In this document: positions 53,937-61,656 of the stretch, one piece after another | Position numbering within the stretch: position 1 is the stretch's first letter | Layout of the letters: each line of letters begins with the position of its first letter | Assembly: GCF_002970975.1 (NCBI RefSeq) | Contig: NZ_PNFA01000005.1 | Location: 124,001 to 188,000, forward strand | DNA from: Microbacterium halophytorum | Lineage (GTDB): Bacteria > Actinomycetota > Actinomycetes > Actinomycetales > Microbacteriaceae | Length of the DNA stretch: 64,000 nucleotides | Direction: 5' to 3' | Program-made: the position numbers and the translations under genes | Notes under the pieces: generated by a model | The model's input: the letters and a program-made list of their open reading frames with translations, nothing else | The model's database searches: none | What the model was told of the DNA's origin: nothing

Positions 53937-54481
53937 TTTCCTATCCTTTCGCGTGCGCTGAAGATCTGGGGGGACGCGGCCGCCTGCGCGACGAGCCACG
54001 GGCTGACGAGCCGCGGTGCGGCCCTGACCGCCGCCGCGAGGTCGGCCGGGTCCATCCACGCGAACTCCGACACCTCCGCGGGGTTCGGGGCGATCGCCGA
54101 TGCGGCGACGGCGCGGTACACGGGGCAGACCTCGTTCTCGACGATTCCGGATGCATCCGTCGCGCGGTAGCGGAAGTCGGGGTCGACGACCTCGACGTCG
54201 CGCACCTCGAAGCCCAGCTCGGCCTGCGCACGCCGCGCGATGGCCTCGGCGTCCGCCTCGCCCGGCGCCGGATGCCCGCAGAACGCGTTGGTCCACACGC
54301 CCGGCCACGCGCGCTTCGACAGCGACCGCCGCGTCACGAGGACGCGGCCGACGTCGTCGAACACGTGGCAGGAGAACGCCCGGTGCAGGGGCGTCGTGCC
54401 GGTGTGGACGCTCGCCTTCTCCGCCGTGCCGATCTCGCGGCCCGCTTCGTCGAGCAGGACGACGAGCTCCTCCGCGGTCAT
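53933..54481 (-). CDS. idi: Isopentenyl-diphosphate delta-isomerase (type I)
   Basis: A 182-residue Nudix-fold type I IDI. The catalytic Cys region is TNAFCGHP, the Nudix-like helix has RRAQAELGFE, and the catalytic Glu region is VENEVCPVY. It interconverts isopentenyl and dimethylallyl diphosphate. It is embedded in the operon with 4-nt overlaps on both sides, so it is probably devoted to providing the prenyl donor for the UbiA-type enzyme encoded first in the operon. Confidence 0.92.
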   Translation of the reverse strand: MTAEELVVLLDEAGREIGTAEKASVHTGTTPLHRAFSCHVFDDVGRVLVTRRSLSKRAWPGVWTNAFCGHPAPGEADAEAIARRAQAELGFEVRDVEVVDPDFRYRATDASGIVENEVCPVYRAVAASAIAPNPAEVSEFAWMDPADLAAAVRAAPRLVSPWLVAQAAASPQIFSARERIGK

Positions 54482-55887
54482 CGTGCGCCCGCCCGTCCCA
54501 CGACCGCGCCGTGTGCCTGCCGGAGGAGGTCGTGCACCGCCGTCGCGTCGATGCTGTCGGCCCCGTCGGCGATCAGCGAGGGATCGGAGCAGATGATCAG
54601 CGGCGACTCCGCCGCACTGTCGGGCAGGCGGCCGTGAGTCCCCCGCACGTACGACCCGTCGAGCGGGACGGTGCTCATCGCGTAGCGCAGGCCCAGCTTC
54701 TTCTTCACCAGGTTCATCCCCGCCTTGGCCTTCGCCCACGGGTCGGCGGGGTTCATGAACAGTTCGGCCGGGTCGTAGCCGGGCTTCTTGTGGATGTCGA
54801 CCGCCCGCGCGTACTCGGGCGCCCTGGCGTCGTCGAGCCAGAAGTAATAGGTGAACCAGGCGCCGGGCTCGGCCACGGCGACGAGCTCGCCTGCGCGTTC
54901 GTGATCGATGCCGTACGCGGCCTGCTGCTCCCTGTCGAGCACCATGTCGACGCCGGGGAGCGACCGGATGACGTCGGCCGTGCGTGCGATGTCGGACGGA
55001 TCCGAGACGTACACGTGCGCGACCTGGTGGTCGGAGACGGCGAAGGCCCTGGACGCCCACGGGTCGAGCTGCTCCCTGCCCTGCTGCACGTACACCTCGA
55101 GCAGGCCCTCCCGCCGCAGCGCGCGATTGATCTGGACCGGGCGATCGGCGCCGGTGATGCCGTACTCGGAGAGCGCGACGACGGTCATGCCCATCCCCTC
55201 GGCGTCATCGAGGAGCGGCGCGAGCGCCGCGTCGAGCTCGGCGGCCGCCGCGGCCGACTCCGGCGCGTCCGGCCCGAACTTCTGGTGCGCGTAGTCCAGG
55301 TGCGGGAGATAGACCATCGTGAGGTCGTTCTCGTCGTCGCTCCAGCGGTGCGAGAGGAGCCCGCGAGCGCTGGCGATGAGCCATTCGCTCGAGGCGATCG
55401 ATGCCGTCGGCCCCCAATACTGGAACAGGGGGAACTCGCCGAACGCGCCGACGAGCTGGTCGTGCAGCCACGCGGGCCGCACGTACGCATCCGGGCTCTT
55501 GCGGCCGTCGGCGTGGTAGATCGGCCGAGGGGTGACGACGACGTCGGTCGCGGCCCCCATCGCGTACCACCAGCCGACGTTCGCGACGCGGTAATCGCCG
55601 TCGCGGCGCATCGTGTCCCAGATCTTGTCCGCCGTCACCAGAGCGTTGTGCTGGCGCCAGAGCAGCGCGTCGCCGAGGCCGCGGAAGTACCACCCGTTGC
55701 CCACGATCCCGTGGTCGCGCGGCATGCGCCCCGTCAGGATCGTCGACTGCACGCTGCACGTCACGGCGGGCAGGATCGTGTTCATCCGCGCCTGCCGCCC
55801 CCGCTCCGCGACCGCGCGCAGCCGCGGCATCTGCGCGAGCGCGCCCTGCGTGAGCCCGACGACGTCGAGCAGGAGCACCTTCTTCAT
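54478..55887 (-). CDS. EboF-type nucleotide pyrophosphatase/phosphodiesterase (alkaline phosphatase superfamily)
   Basis: A 469-residue metal-dependent phosphodiesterase-family protein. The nucleophile region is LPAVTCSVQSTILTG, typical of type I phosphodiesterase/NPP enzymes, with a metal-binding DVVGLT at the N-terminus and MVYLPHLDYAHQKFG and VALSEYGI further on. There is no signal peptide, so it is cytosolic. Position after eboE and the family match EboF of ebo clusters. Role: probable hydrolysis of a phosphodiester or pyrophosphate intermediate. Confidence 0.85.
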   Translation of the reverse strand: MKKVLLLDVVGLTQGALAQMPRLRAVAERGRQARMNTILPAVTCSVQSTILTGRMPRDHGIVGNGWYFRGLGDALLWRQHNALVTADKIWDTMRRDGDYRVANVGWWYAMGAATDVVVTPRPIYHADGRKSPDAYVRPAWLHDQLVGAFGEFPLFQYWGPTASIASSEWLIASARGLLSHRWSDDENDLTMVYLPHLDYAHQKFGPDAPESAAAAAELDAALAPLLDDAEGMGMTVVALSEYGITGADRPVQINRALRREGLLEVYVQQGREQLDPWASRAFAVSDHQVAHVYVSDPSDIARTADVIRSLPGVDMVLDREQQAAYGIDHERAGELVAVAEPGAWFTYYFWLDDARAPEYARAVDIHKKPGYDPAELFMNPADPWAKAKAGMNLVKKKLGLRYAMSTVPLDGSYVRGTHGRLPDSAAESPLIICSDPSLIADGADSIDATAVHDLLRQAHGAVVGRAGAR

Positions 55888-57032
55888 CGCGCCCCCTCTC
55901 CGCTGGCGACGGGCATGTCGACGGGGAGCTCGCGCGCCGCCCAGCGCACCTCGCCCGCGATGCCGTCTGCGAGCGTCGCCGGCTGCATCTCGGCGGGCAG
56001 CACCGTCCACGTGTACGTCTCGATGTCGAGGTGCGCTTCCGCGCCGTGCTCGGTCTCGAGCACCGCGGCGACGGCCTCGCGCAGGACATGCTGCGTCGAG
56101 GCGAGCGGCGCCGCCGGCGTGAGGTGCAGCGGGATGTGCACGTGCACGCGCCACGGCCGATCGTGCGGCCACTCGTGGTCGGCGAGGACGTCGACGAGGT
56201 CGTCGGCGCGCAGCGCCTCCCCCGCGGCCGGATCGGTGCGGACCTGGTGCAGGTAGCGCGCTTCGGCGAACGGGGCGAGCGCCTCGGCCGCGGCGCTAGG
56301 GTCGGGGACCTCGAGCGCGGCGGAGGCCTGCACCTTCACGACCCGCACCCCGGCTTCCTCGATCCGCCGCACGGCGGCGGCGGGGTCGGCGTACGACACG
56401 GCGAGGTGGCAGGTGTCGAGGCACACGCCGATGCGGCCGTCGGCCGTGAGCTCCGGATGCGCCGCGAGCCAGTCGACGACGTCGTCCACGTCGTCGAGGA
56501 TGCACCCCGGCTCGGGCTCGACGGCGATCCGCACGCTCCGGCCCGTCTCGCGCTCGATCGCGGCCAGGTGGTCGTGAAGGGACCGCAGGCGGGACGCGGC
56601 CGCCGCGTCCCGCTCGGGCGTCCAGCCGTCCCGCCAGCCCAGCGGCAGCGTGGAGATGCTCCCCGACTCCCCTTCGGGCAGGAGGAGGGCGAGCGCGGTC
56701 GCGCAGTCCTTCGTGAACTCCAGGCGCTCGTCGCTCGTCCAGTCCGGCGAGTAGACGCCGAGCTTGACGACGTCGTCGTGGAAGCCGCGGTACGGGAAGG
56801 CGTTCACGGTGAACAGCTCGAGACCCTCCGCATCGAGCGCCGCCGCGAGCCTCGCCCGCGCGTCGGCGTCCTCGGCGAGCTGAGCGGCCGCGTCGACCGG
56901 CAGCCACAGCCCGACGCCGAGGCGCCCCAGGCCGGATGCGCGGCGGGCGGGCCCGGCGTGCTCGTGGAGCTGGGCGATGATCCCGTCGACGTCCTCCGCA
57001 GGGTGCGCATTCGTGCAGTACGACAGCCGCAT
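55884..57032 (-). CDS. eboE: Metabolite traffic protein EboE
   Basis: A 382-residue TIM-barrel protein beginning MRLSYCTNAHPAEDVDGI, characteristic of EboE. Other conserved parts are ELFTVNAFPYRGFH, VAVEPEPGCIL, GVCLDTCHLAV and HIPLHLTP. It is related to xylose-isomerase-type barrels but much diverged. EboE belongs to the ebo operon described in cyanobacteria, eustigmatophyte plastids and other bacteria and linked to movement or making of small metabolites such as scytonemin precursors. ATGA overlap with the next gene. Confidence 0.88.
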   Translation of the reverse strand: MRLSYCTNAHPAEDVDGIIAQLHEHAGPARRASGLGRLGVGLWLPVDAAAQLAEDADARARLAAALDAEGLELFTVNAFPYRGFHDDVVKLGVYSPDWTSDERLEFTKDCATALALLLPEGESGSISTLPLGWRDGWTPERDAAAASRLRSLHDHLAAIERETGRSVRIAVEPEPGCILDDVDDVVDWLAAHPELTADGRIGVCLDTCHLAVSYADPAAAVRRIEEAGVRVVKVQASAALEVPDPSAAAEALAPFAEARYLHQVRTDPAAGEALRADDLVDVLADHEWPHDRPWRVHVHIPLHLTPAAPLASTQHVLREAVAAVLETEHGAEAHLDIETYTWTVLPAEMQPATLADGIAGEVRWAARELPVDMPVASGEGAR

Positions 57033-57033
57033 C

Positions 57034-57927
57034 TCACGCCCCCTTCGCCGCGGGAGCGCCCCGCAGGATCGAGTTCCCGGAGAAGGTCTCGCTCGGCGGC
57101 GCCGCCGCGTCGAAACCGGGCACCGGTTCGAGGTTCAGGCGCCCGCTCTGCCCGTAGAAGGCCACGGGGTTGCGCCAGAGCACGCGATCGACGTCGTCCT
57201 CCGAGAACCCGGCCGCGAGCATCGCCCTGCCGGTCTTCAGCGTCTTGAGCGGGTCCGAGCGGCCCCAGTCGGCCGCCGAGTTGACGAGCACCCTGTCGAG
57301 GCCGATGCGGCCGATGATGTCGACCATGCGCCGTTCGTCCATCTTCGTGTCCGGGTAGATCGAGAAGCCCATCCATGCGCCCGTCTCGCGGACCATGTCG
57401 ACGGTCATCTCGTTCAGGTGGTCGACGAGCACCGCCTCGGCCGGTACGCCGGACTCGCGCACGACGTCGAGGGTTCGCCGCGTCCCGCTCTCCTTGTCGC
57501 GGTGCGGCGTGTGCACCATCACGGGCAGTTGGAACTCGAGCGAGAGCGCGAGGTGCTGCGCGAGGACCTCGTCCTCATCCGGCGTCATCGAGTCGTATCC
57601 CGTCTCGCCGATCGCGACCACGCCATCCTTGCGGAGGTAGCGCGGCAGCTCCGTCATCACCTCGCGGCAGCGCGGGTCGTTCGCCTCCTTCGGATTCAGA
57701 GCGATGGTGCAGTGGTGCCGGATGCCGAACTGGCTGGCGCGGAACCTCTCCCACCCGATGAGGGCGTCGAAGTAGTCGACGAAGCTCGCCACCGATGTCC
57801 GCGGCTGGCCGAGCCAGAACGCGGGCTCGACGAGGGCGCGCACGCCCGCGTCGTACATGGCCTCGTAGTCGTCGGTCGTGCGGGACTGCATGTGGATGTG
57901 GGGGTCGAAGATGCGCATGCCGGTCAC
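57034..57927 (-). CDS. EboB-type TatD family metal-dependent hydrolase
   Basis: A 297-residue amidohydrolase-like TatD protein. Metal sites are DPHIHM, the GETGYD Glu, MVHTPH and DHLNEMT; NSAADWG gives the last Asp. GTG 57927 overlaps the previous stop as GTGA and has GGGGGC close upstream; ATG 57918 is an alternative. It starts one base before eboE's region and belongs to the same operon. In ebo clusters this TatD protein is EboB; its substrate is unknown and need not be DNA. Confidence 0.86.
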   Translation of the reverse strand: MTGMRIFDPHIHMQSRTTDDYEAMYDAGVRALVEPAFWLGQPRTSVASFVDYFDALIGWERFRASQFGIRHHCTIALNPKEANDPRCREVMTELPRYLRKDGVVAIGETGYDSMTPDEDEVLAQHLALSLEFQLPVMVHTPHRDKESGTRRTLDVVRESGVPAEAVLVDHLNEMTVDMVRETGAWMGFSIYPDTKMDERRMVDIIGRIGLDRVLVNSAADWGRSDPLKTLKTGRAMLAAGFSEDDVDRVLWRNPVAFYGQSGRLNLEPVPGFDAAAPPSETFSGNSILRGAPAAKGA

Positions 57928-59333
57928 TTCGCCCCCTCGGCCGCGCCGATCAGGGCGAGGTCGTCGGGGATCGCTCGGCCCGCCGCCCGGCGCTCGGCGG
58001 CGAAGCGCTCCGCCATCGCGGCGAGCTCGGCGTCGCGGCGCTCGGCGAGCCCGGCGACCTGCGCGAGCGGTGCCTCCATGAACACGAGCTTCAGCACGCC
58101 CTGGCGCCACGCGGCGTCCCCCAGGTGCCGGAGCGCGAACGCGCCCATCGCCGCGCCGACGAGGCGCGGGTCGTTCGTCCGCAGCGCATCGGTGACGATC
58201 TCCAACCCCGCGCCGCGCCACGCAACTCCGCCGGCGTCGGCCGCGTCGGACAGCCCCTGCAGCACCGCCAGCCGCTCGTCGGCGTCGCCATGGCGATAGA
58301 GCTCGAGGGCCGCCGCGGGGCCGCCCGGATGCTCGGCGAGCTCCCGCACGAGCGCCGCGCGTGCGCGCCGCGCCGGCTCGCCGCGCCCGACGGCGCGGAC
58401 CGCGTCGGCGAACCGGTCGGCGGCGACAGACGGGTCCGCGGCCACCTCGATGCGCGCCGCCGCCGTCCACGGCTCCTGGTCGGTTTCGCCGAGCCGGCGC
58501 ATGGCCGCGAGGCTCTCGCGGGCGCGCTGGGGGGCCTCGCCCGTGTGCCGCGGCAGCTCGACGGCGGCGATGCCGGAGAACCCCGTCTCGTCGATCGCGG
58601 CGAACGTCGCCGCGAGGTCGAGGTCGCCCTCCCCCAGCGGGAGGTGCTCGTGCCGCCCCTGGGGCATGTCGTCGACGTGCACGTTGAAGAGCAGCTCGCC
58701 GGCCGCCCGGATGGCGCCGACGGCGCCTCCCGGTTCGTCGACGGCGATCGCGTGCCCGATGTCGATCGTGACGCCCAGGTTCGCCGGGTCGCCGACCAGC
58801 TCGCGCCAGCGCAGCACCTGCGCGACGGTCTCGACGATCATCCCCGGTTCGGGCTCGATCGCGATGCGGACGCCGGCTTCGCGGGCCTTCTCCACGAGCG
58901 GGCGCATCCGCTCGGCGAGGCGGCGCCAGCCCTCCTCCTCGCTGACGCCGTCGGGCAGCGCACCGCTCCACGTCGACACGCAGTCGGCGCCGACGATCTC
59001 GGCGATCTCGATCGCGCGCTCGACGAGCGCCGTGCGCGGCGTCGCGTCGTCCGACGCGAACGACGGCGAGAAGGGCACGAACGGGTCGAGCAGATACGGC
59101 GCGCCCGTCTCGATGGCGATGCGGAAGCCCCGCCGGGAGAGGTCGTCGGCGAGCGCCAGCGCGTCTTCGCGCCAGCTCTCGGCGAAGGGATCGAAGTGCG
59201 CGGGGCCGAGCGTGAGGCCGACGGCGCCGTAGCCGGCGGCCTGCATCACGTCGAGCGCGTCCGACAGCGTGTGCTCCGTGAAACCGTTCGTTCCGTATGC
59301 GGGCACCCACGCCGATGCGGGGTTGGGGCTCAT
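57924..59333 (-). CDS. Sugar isomerase-like TIM barrel fused to an EboA domain
   Basis: A 469-residue fusion. Residues 1-290 form a xylose-isomerase-type barrel (GAVGLTLGPAHFDPF, IAIEPEPGMIV, TIDIGHAIAV, HVDDMPQGRHEH, VELPRH). Residues about 300-469 match EboA: RHLGDAAWRQGVLKLVF, GLAERRDAELAAMAERFAAE and RRAAGRAIPDDLALIG. EboA is normally a separate protein of unknown function. AAGGAGAT upstream of ATG; the start overlaps eboC by 4 nt. The fusion links EboA physically with sugar or cyclitol isomerisation. Confidence 0.85.
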   Translation of the reverse strand: MSPNPASAWVPAYGTNGFTEHTLSDALDVMQAAGYGAVGLTLGPAHFDPFAESWREDALALADDLSRRGFRIAIETGAPYLLDPFVPFSPSFASDDATPRTALVERAIEIAEIVGADCVSTWSGALPDGVSEEEGWRRLAERMRPLVEKAREAGVRIAIEPEPGMIVETVAQVLRWRELVGDPANLGVTIDIGHAIAVDEPGGAVGAIRAAGELLFNVHVDDMPQGRHEHLPLGEGDLDLAATFAAIDETGFSGIAAVELPRHTGEAPQRARESLAAMRRLGETDQEPWTAAARIEVAADPSVAADRFADAVRAVGRGEPARRARAALVRELAEHPGGPAAALELYRHGDADERLAVLQGLSDAADAGGVAWRGAGLEIVTDALRTNDPRLVGAAMGAFALRHLGDAAWRQGVLKLVFMEAPLAQVAGLAERRDAELAAMAERFAAERRAAGRAIPDDLALIGAAEGAK

Positions 59334-60202
59334 GTCACATCTCCTTGCTTCTTCCGGGCCGCGACGATGCGGCCGAGAGCGGCGAGCCCTGCGAGCAGCA
59401 GGGCACCGCGGGTCGAACCGTGGCCCGCCGCGAACGCCGCCTGCAGCGGGACCATTCCGCGGATGCCGCGCCGCGTCGCGTCGCGGGCGTTGCCCGCCGT
59501 CGGCTCCCTCGCCGCGCGCAGGAAGCCGGGGAGCACCGAGCACACGAACGCGCCGGCGCCGATCACCGCACCGGCCGCACCGCGCGGGCGGCCCAGCCGT
59601 ACGGCGCGGACGACGGCCGTTGCGGCCGCGGCCGTGCTCACGACCGCCGCGAGCACGGCCACGGGGCGCGAGGTGCCGTGCACCTCCCCGCGCGACACCT
59701 GCGTCACGGCGAAGGTGTGGCCCGCGATCGCGGCCGCCGGTGCCGCGGCGCCGCGCCAACCGTCGGCCGCCGCTCCCATCGCGACGTCGAGGCCGCGGCA
59801 GGCGGCCATCGCGGCCGGCCCCAGCGCCGTCTTCTTCGCGACGAGGTCGTAGAACCACACGCAGGCGACGAGCGGCCGCGCGACGCGCAGGGCGCCCGGC
59901 CCGGCCGCGGCGGCCGAGGCGAGCCCGCCCGCGCTGAGCCCAGCCGCCGTCGTGAGCGCCGCCCCCGGCGACACGCGACCGGACGGGATCGGCCGCTCCG
60001 GGCGCTCGATCGCGTCGAGCTCCGCGTCGGCGAAGTCGTTCAGCGCCATGCCCGCCGCGTAGAACCCGGCCGACGCGGCGGATGCGGCAGCTCCCTCCGC
60101 CCCGATGCGGCCGTCGGCGGCCGTCGCCCCGACGACGCCGTCGCCGAAGACCGTGAGCACGGCGGGCGCCCTGACGAGCTCGAGCAGGTCTCTGACGCGC
60201 AT
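59330..60202 (-). CDS. eboC: EboC-type UbiA family prenyltransferase
   Basis: A 290-residue membrane prenyltransferase with about eight hydrophobic segments. The first Asp-rich motif is NDFADAELDAIERPERPIPSG (first about ten residues are the metal site), and the second region is reduced to RGLDVAMGAA. Such actinobacterial proteins are grouped with EboC. GGAAGGA precedes the ATG. It is the first gene of the operon and would transfer a prenyl group to an unknown acceptor, using diphosphate supplied through the idi product encoded downstream. Confidence 0.87.
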   Translation of the reverse strand: MRVRDLLELVRAPAVLTVFGDGVVGATAADGRIGAEGAAASAASAGFYAAGMALNDFADAELDAIERPERPIPSGRVSPGAALTTAAGLSAGGLASAAAAGPGALRVARPLVACVWFYDLVAKKTALGPAAMAACRGLDVAMGAAADGWRGAAAPAAAIAGHTFAVTQVSRGEVHGTSRPVAVLAAVVSTAAAATAVVRAVRLGRPRGAAGAVIGAGAFVCSVLPGFLRAAREPTAGNARDATRRGIRGMVPLQAAFAAGHGSTRGALLLAGLAALGRIVAARKKQGDVT

Positions 60203-60311
60203 CTGAAGTCCTTCCTCCGCGCCGGTGCGGATGCGACGGAGCACCGGCCCCGGCGCGCGGCGCGGCGGGATCGGCTCCGGTCGCGCCCCTGCCACGGGCG
60301 CTCGGTAGTGC

Positions 60312-60341
60312 GGTGGCCCCGCCGATGCCGACGGGGCCACC
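60312..60341 (-). terminator. Hairpin between the ABC binding protein and the ebo-like operon
   Basis: A perfect 10-bp stem (60312-60321 with 60332-60341) with a 10-nt loop, 8 nt past the binding-protein stop. It could terminate or partly attenuate transcription into eboC. Confidence 0.65.
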
Positions 60342-60349
60342 TGGAGCGA

Positions 60350-61402
60350 TCAGGACTGGAAGGCCTGGTCGTAGTACTCGTCGACGTTGTCGGCGGTCAC
60401 GACCGGTGCGTCCAGCACGATCCGCCTGGGCACGCCCGCCGAGCTGAGGTCGCTCATCGACTTGCCCTGCGCCAGCAGGCGCGCGAGCTCGATGCCGTCG
60501 GCAGCCTGCGTGTACGGGTAGATGATCGTCGCCTCGACGACGCTCTCCGGGTCCCGGATCTCGTCCATCATGTTCTGGCTGCCTGCGCCGCCGACCAGGA
60601 TGAACTCGTCGCGGCCCGCGTTGTCGATGGCCGCCAGGACGCCGATGCCCTGGTCGTCGTCGTGGTTCCAGATGGCGTCGAAGTGGTCGTTCGCCGCGAG
60701 CAGCTTCGTCGTCTCCTCCTCGCCGCCGGCGACGGTGAAGTCCGTCGCGACGCGCGCGTCGACGTCGAGGTCGCATTCGGCGAGCGCTTCCTCGAAGCCC
60801 TGCGAGCGGTCCTGCGTCAGCGGCAGCGAGTCGATACCGGCGATCTCACCGATCACGGCGTCCTCGACGCCCTCCATCTGCTCGCAGATGTGCTGGCCGG
60901 CCGCCACGCCCATCCCGTAGTTGTCGCCGAGGATCGTGACGCGCGAGGCATCGGGGTCCGAGAACTCGCGGTCGACGTTGACGACGGGGATGCCCGCCGC
61001 CATGGCCTCGAGCGCAACGGGCGTGAGCGCCGCGCCGTCGGTCGGCAGCATGACGATGACGTCGACGCCCTCGTTGATGAACTGCTCGACGGCCGCGATC
61101 TGCTGGTTGGCGTCGTTCGTCCCCTCCGCCTGGCGGAGTTCGACGTCGTCGAAGCCCTCGGCCGTTTCGATGGCCGCCGAGCTGATGGAACCGAGCCAGC
61201 CGTGGTTGACCTCGGGGCCCGACCAGCCGATGACGACCGTGTCGCCCGCTTCCTGGTTCTCCTCGCTGGTGGATCCCTGGCCTGCGGTCGGCTCTTCGCC
61301 CTCCGAACCGTCGCTCGTACATCCGGCGAGAAGCCCGATCGCTGCGAGCGACGCGATGCCCGCAAAGACCGCGCTGCGCCTGACCCTGCGTCGTGCCTGC
61401 AT
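60350..61402 (-). CDS. Sugar/cyclitol-type ABC transporter substrate-binding lipoprotein
   Basis: A 350-residue Peripla_BP_4 (RbsB/IbpA-like) binding protein with a signal peptide and lipobox (IGLLAGC, Cys about 27). The ligand fold has GTNDANQQIAAVEQFI, DVIVMLPTDGAAL, IPVVNVDREF and DAIWNHDDDQGIG, typical for ribose, inositol or rhizopine binding proteins. A strong AAGGAGGAAT site lies before the ATG. It is divergent from its ATPase/permease genes and points toward the ebo-like operon. Ligand identity is inferred only at the level of sugar or polyol. Confidence 0.9.
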   Translation of the reverse strand: MQARRRVRRSAVFAGIASLAAIGLLAGCTSDGSEGEEPTAGQGSTSEENQEAGDTVVIGWSGPEVNHGWLGSISSAAIETAEGFDDVELRQAEGTNDANQQIAAVEQFINEGVDVIVMLPTDGAALTPVALEAMAAGIPVVNVDREFSDPDASRVTILGDNYGMGVAAGQHICEQMEGVEDAVIGEIAGIDSLPLTQDRSQGFEEALAECDLDVDARVATDFTVAGGEEETTKLLAANDHFDAIWNHDDDQGIGVLAAIDNAGRDEFILVGGAGSQNMMDEIRDPESVVEATIIYPYTQAADGIELARLLAQGKSMSDLSSAGVPRRIVLDAPVVTADNVDEYYDQAFQS

Positions 61403-61656
61403 GATTCCTCCTTGAATGGGTGCAGATAGGCGTCGGGCGTCCTCGCATACAGCGCGTCGCGCCGACAGGGCCGAGGCTAACAGAAGTAACAGCACCGTGT
61501 ACACCTTTTGCATGACCTATGTAAGAAGTTCGCCGCTCCCCCGATCGCGCGCGGGATTCTGCGGCCGCTTGACCACCGCCGTCCGGGCAGCGCCGAGACC
61601 GGACCGTGATCGAGAACCCCCTGGCGCGAAGTTCGGCACCGTGTTATGTTCACTCC
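61403..61656. promoter_or_regulatory. Divergent promoter region of the sugar ABC transporter
   Basis: Contains a repeated 9-mer GCACCGTGT at 61492-61500 and 61636-61644, one near each divergent promoter. The second copy is followed directly by TTATGTT (TATGTT, 61645-61650), a possible -10, seven nt before the GTG at 61657. The short palindrome GTGTACAC at 61498-61505 overlaps the first copy. A shared repressor, for example LacI or ROK type, may bind here (inference). Confidence 0.45.

Noticed and set aside
57034-57927. DNA repair TatD nuclease
   Set aside because: Fold agrees, but the operon context with EboE and the EboA fusion points to the EboB branch.
57034-59310. A single 758-residue frame covering the TatD gene and part of the next gene
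   Set aside because: Only the last 297 residues are a real protein; the upstream part is an Arg-rich extension antagonistic to the TIM-EboA frame, and GTG 57927/ATG 57918 are good starts.
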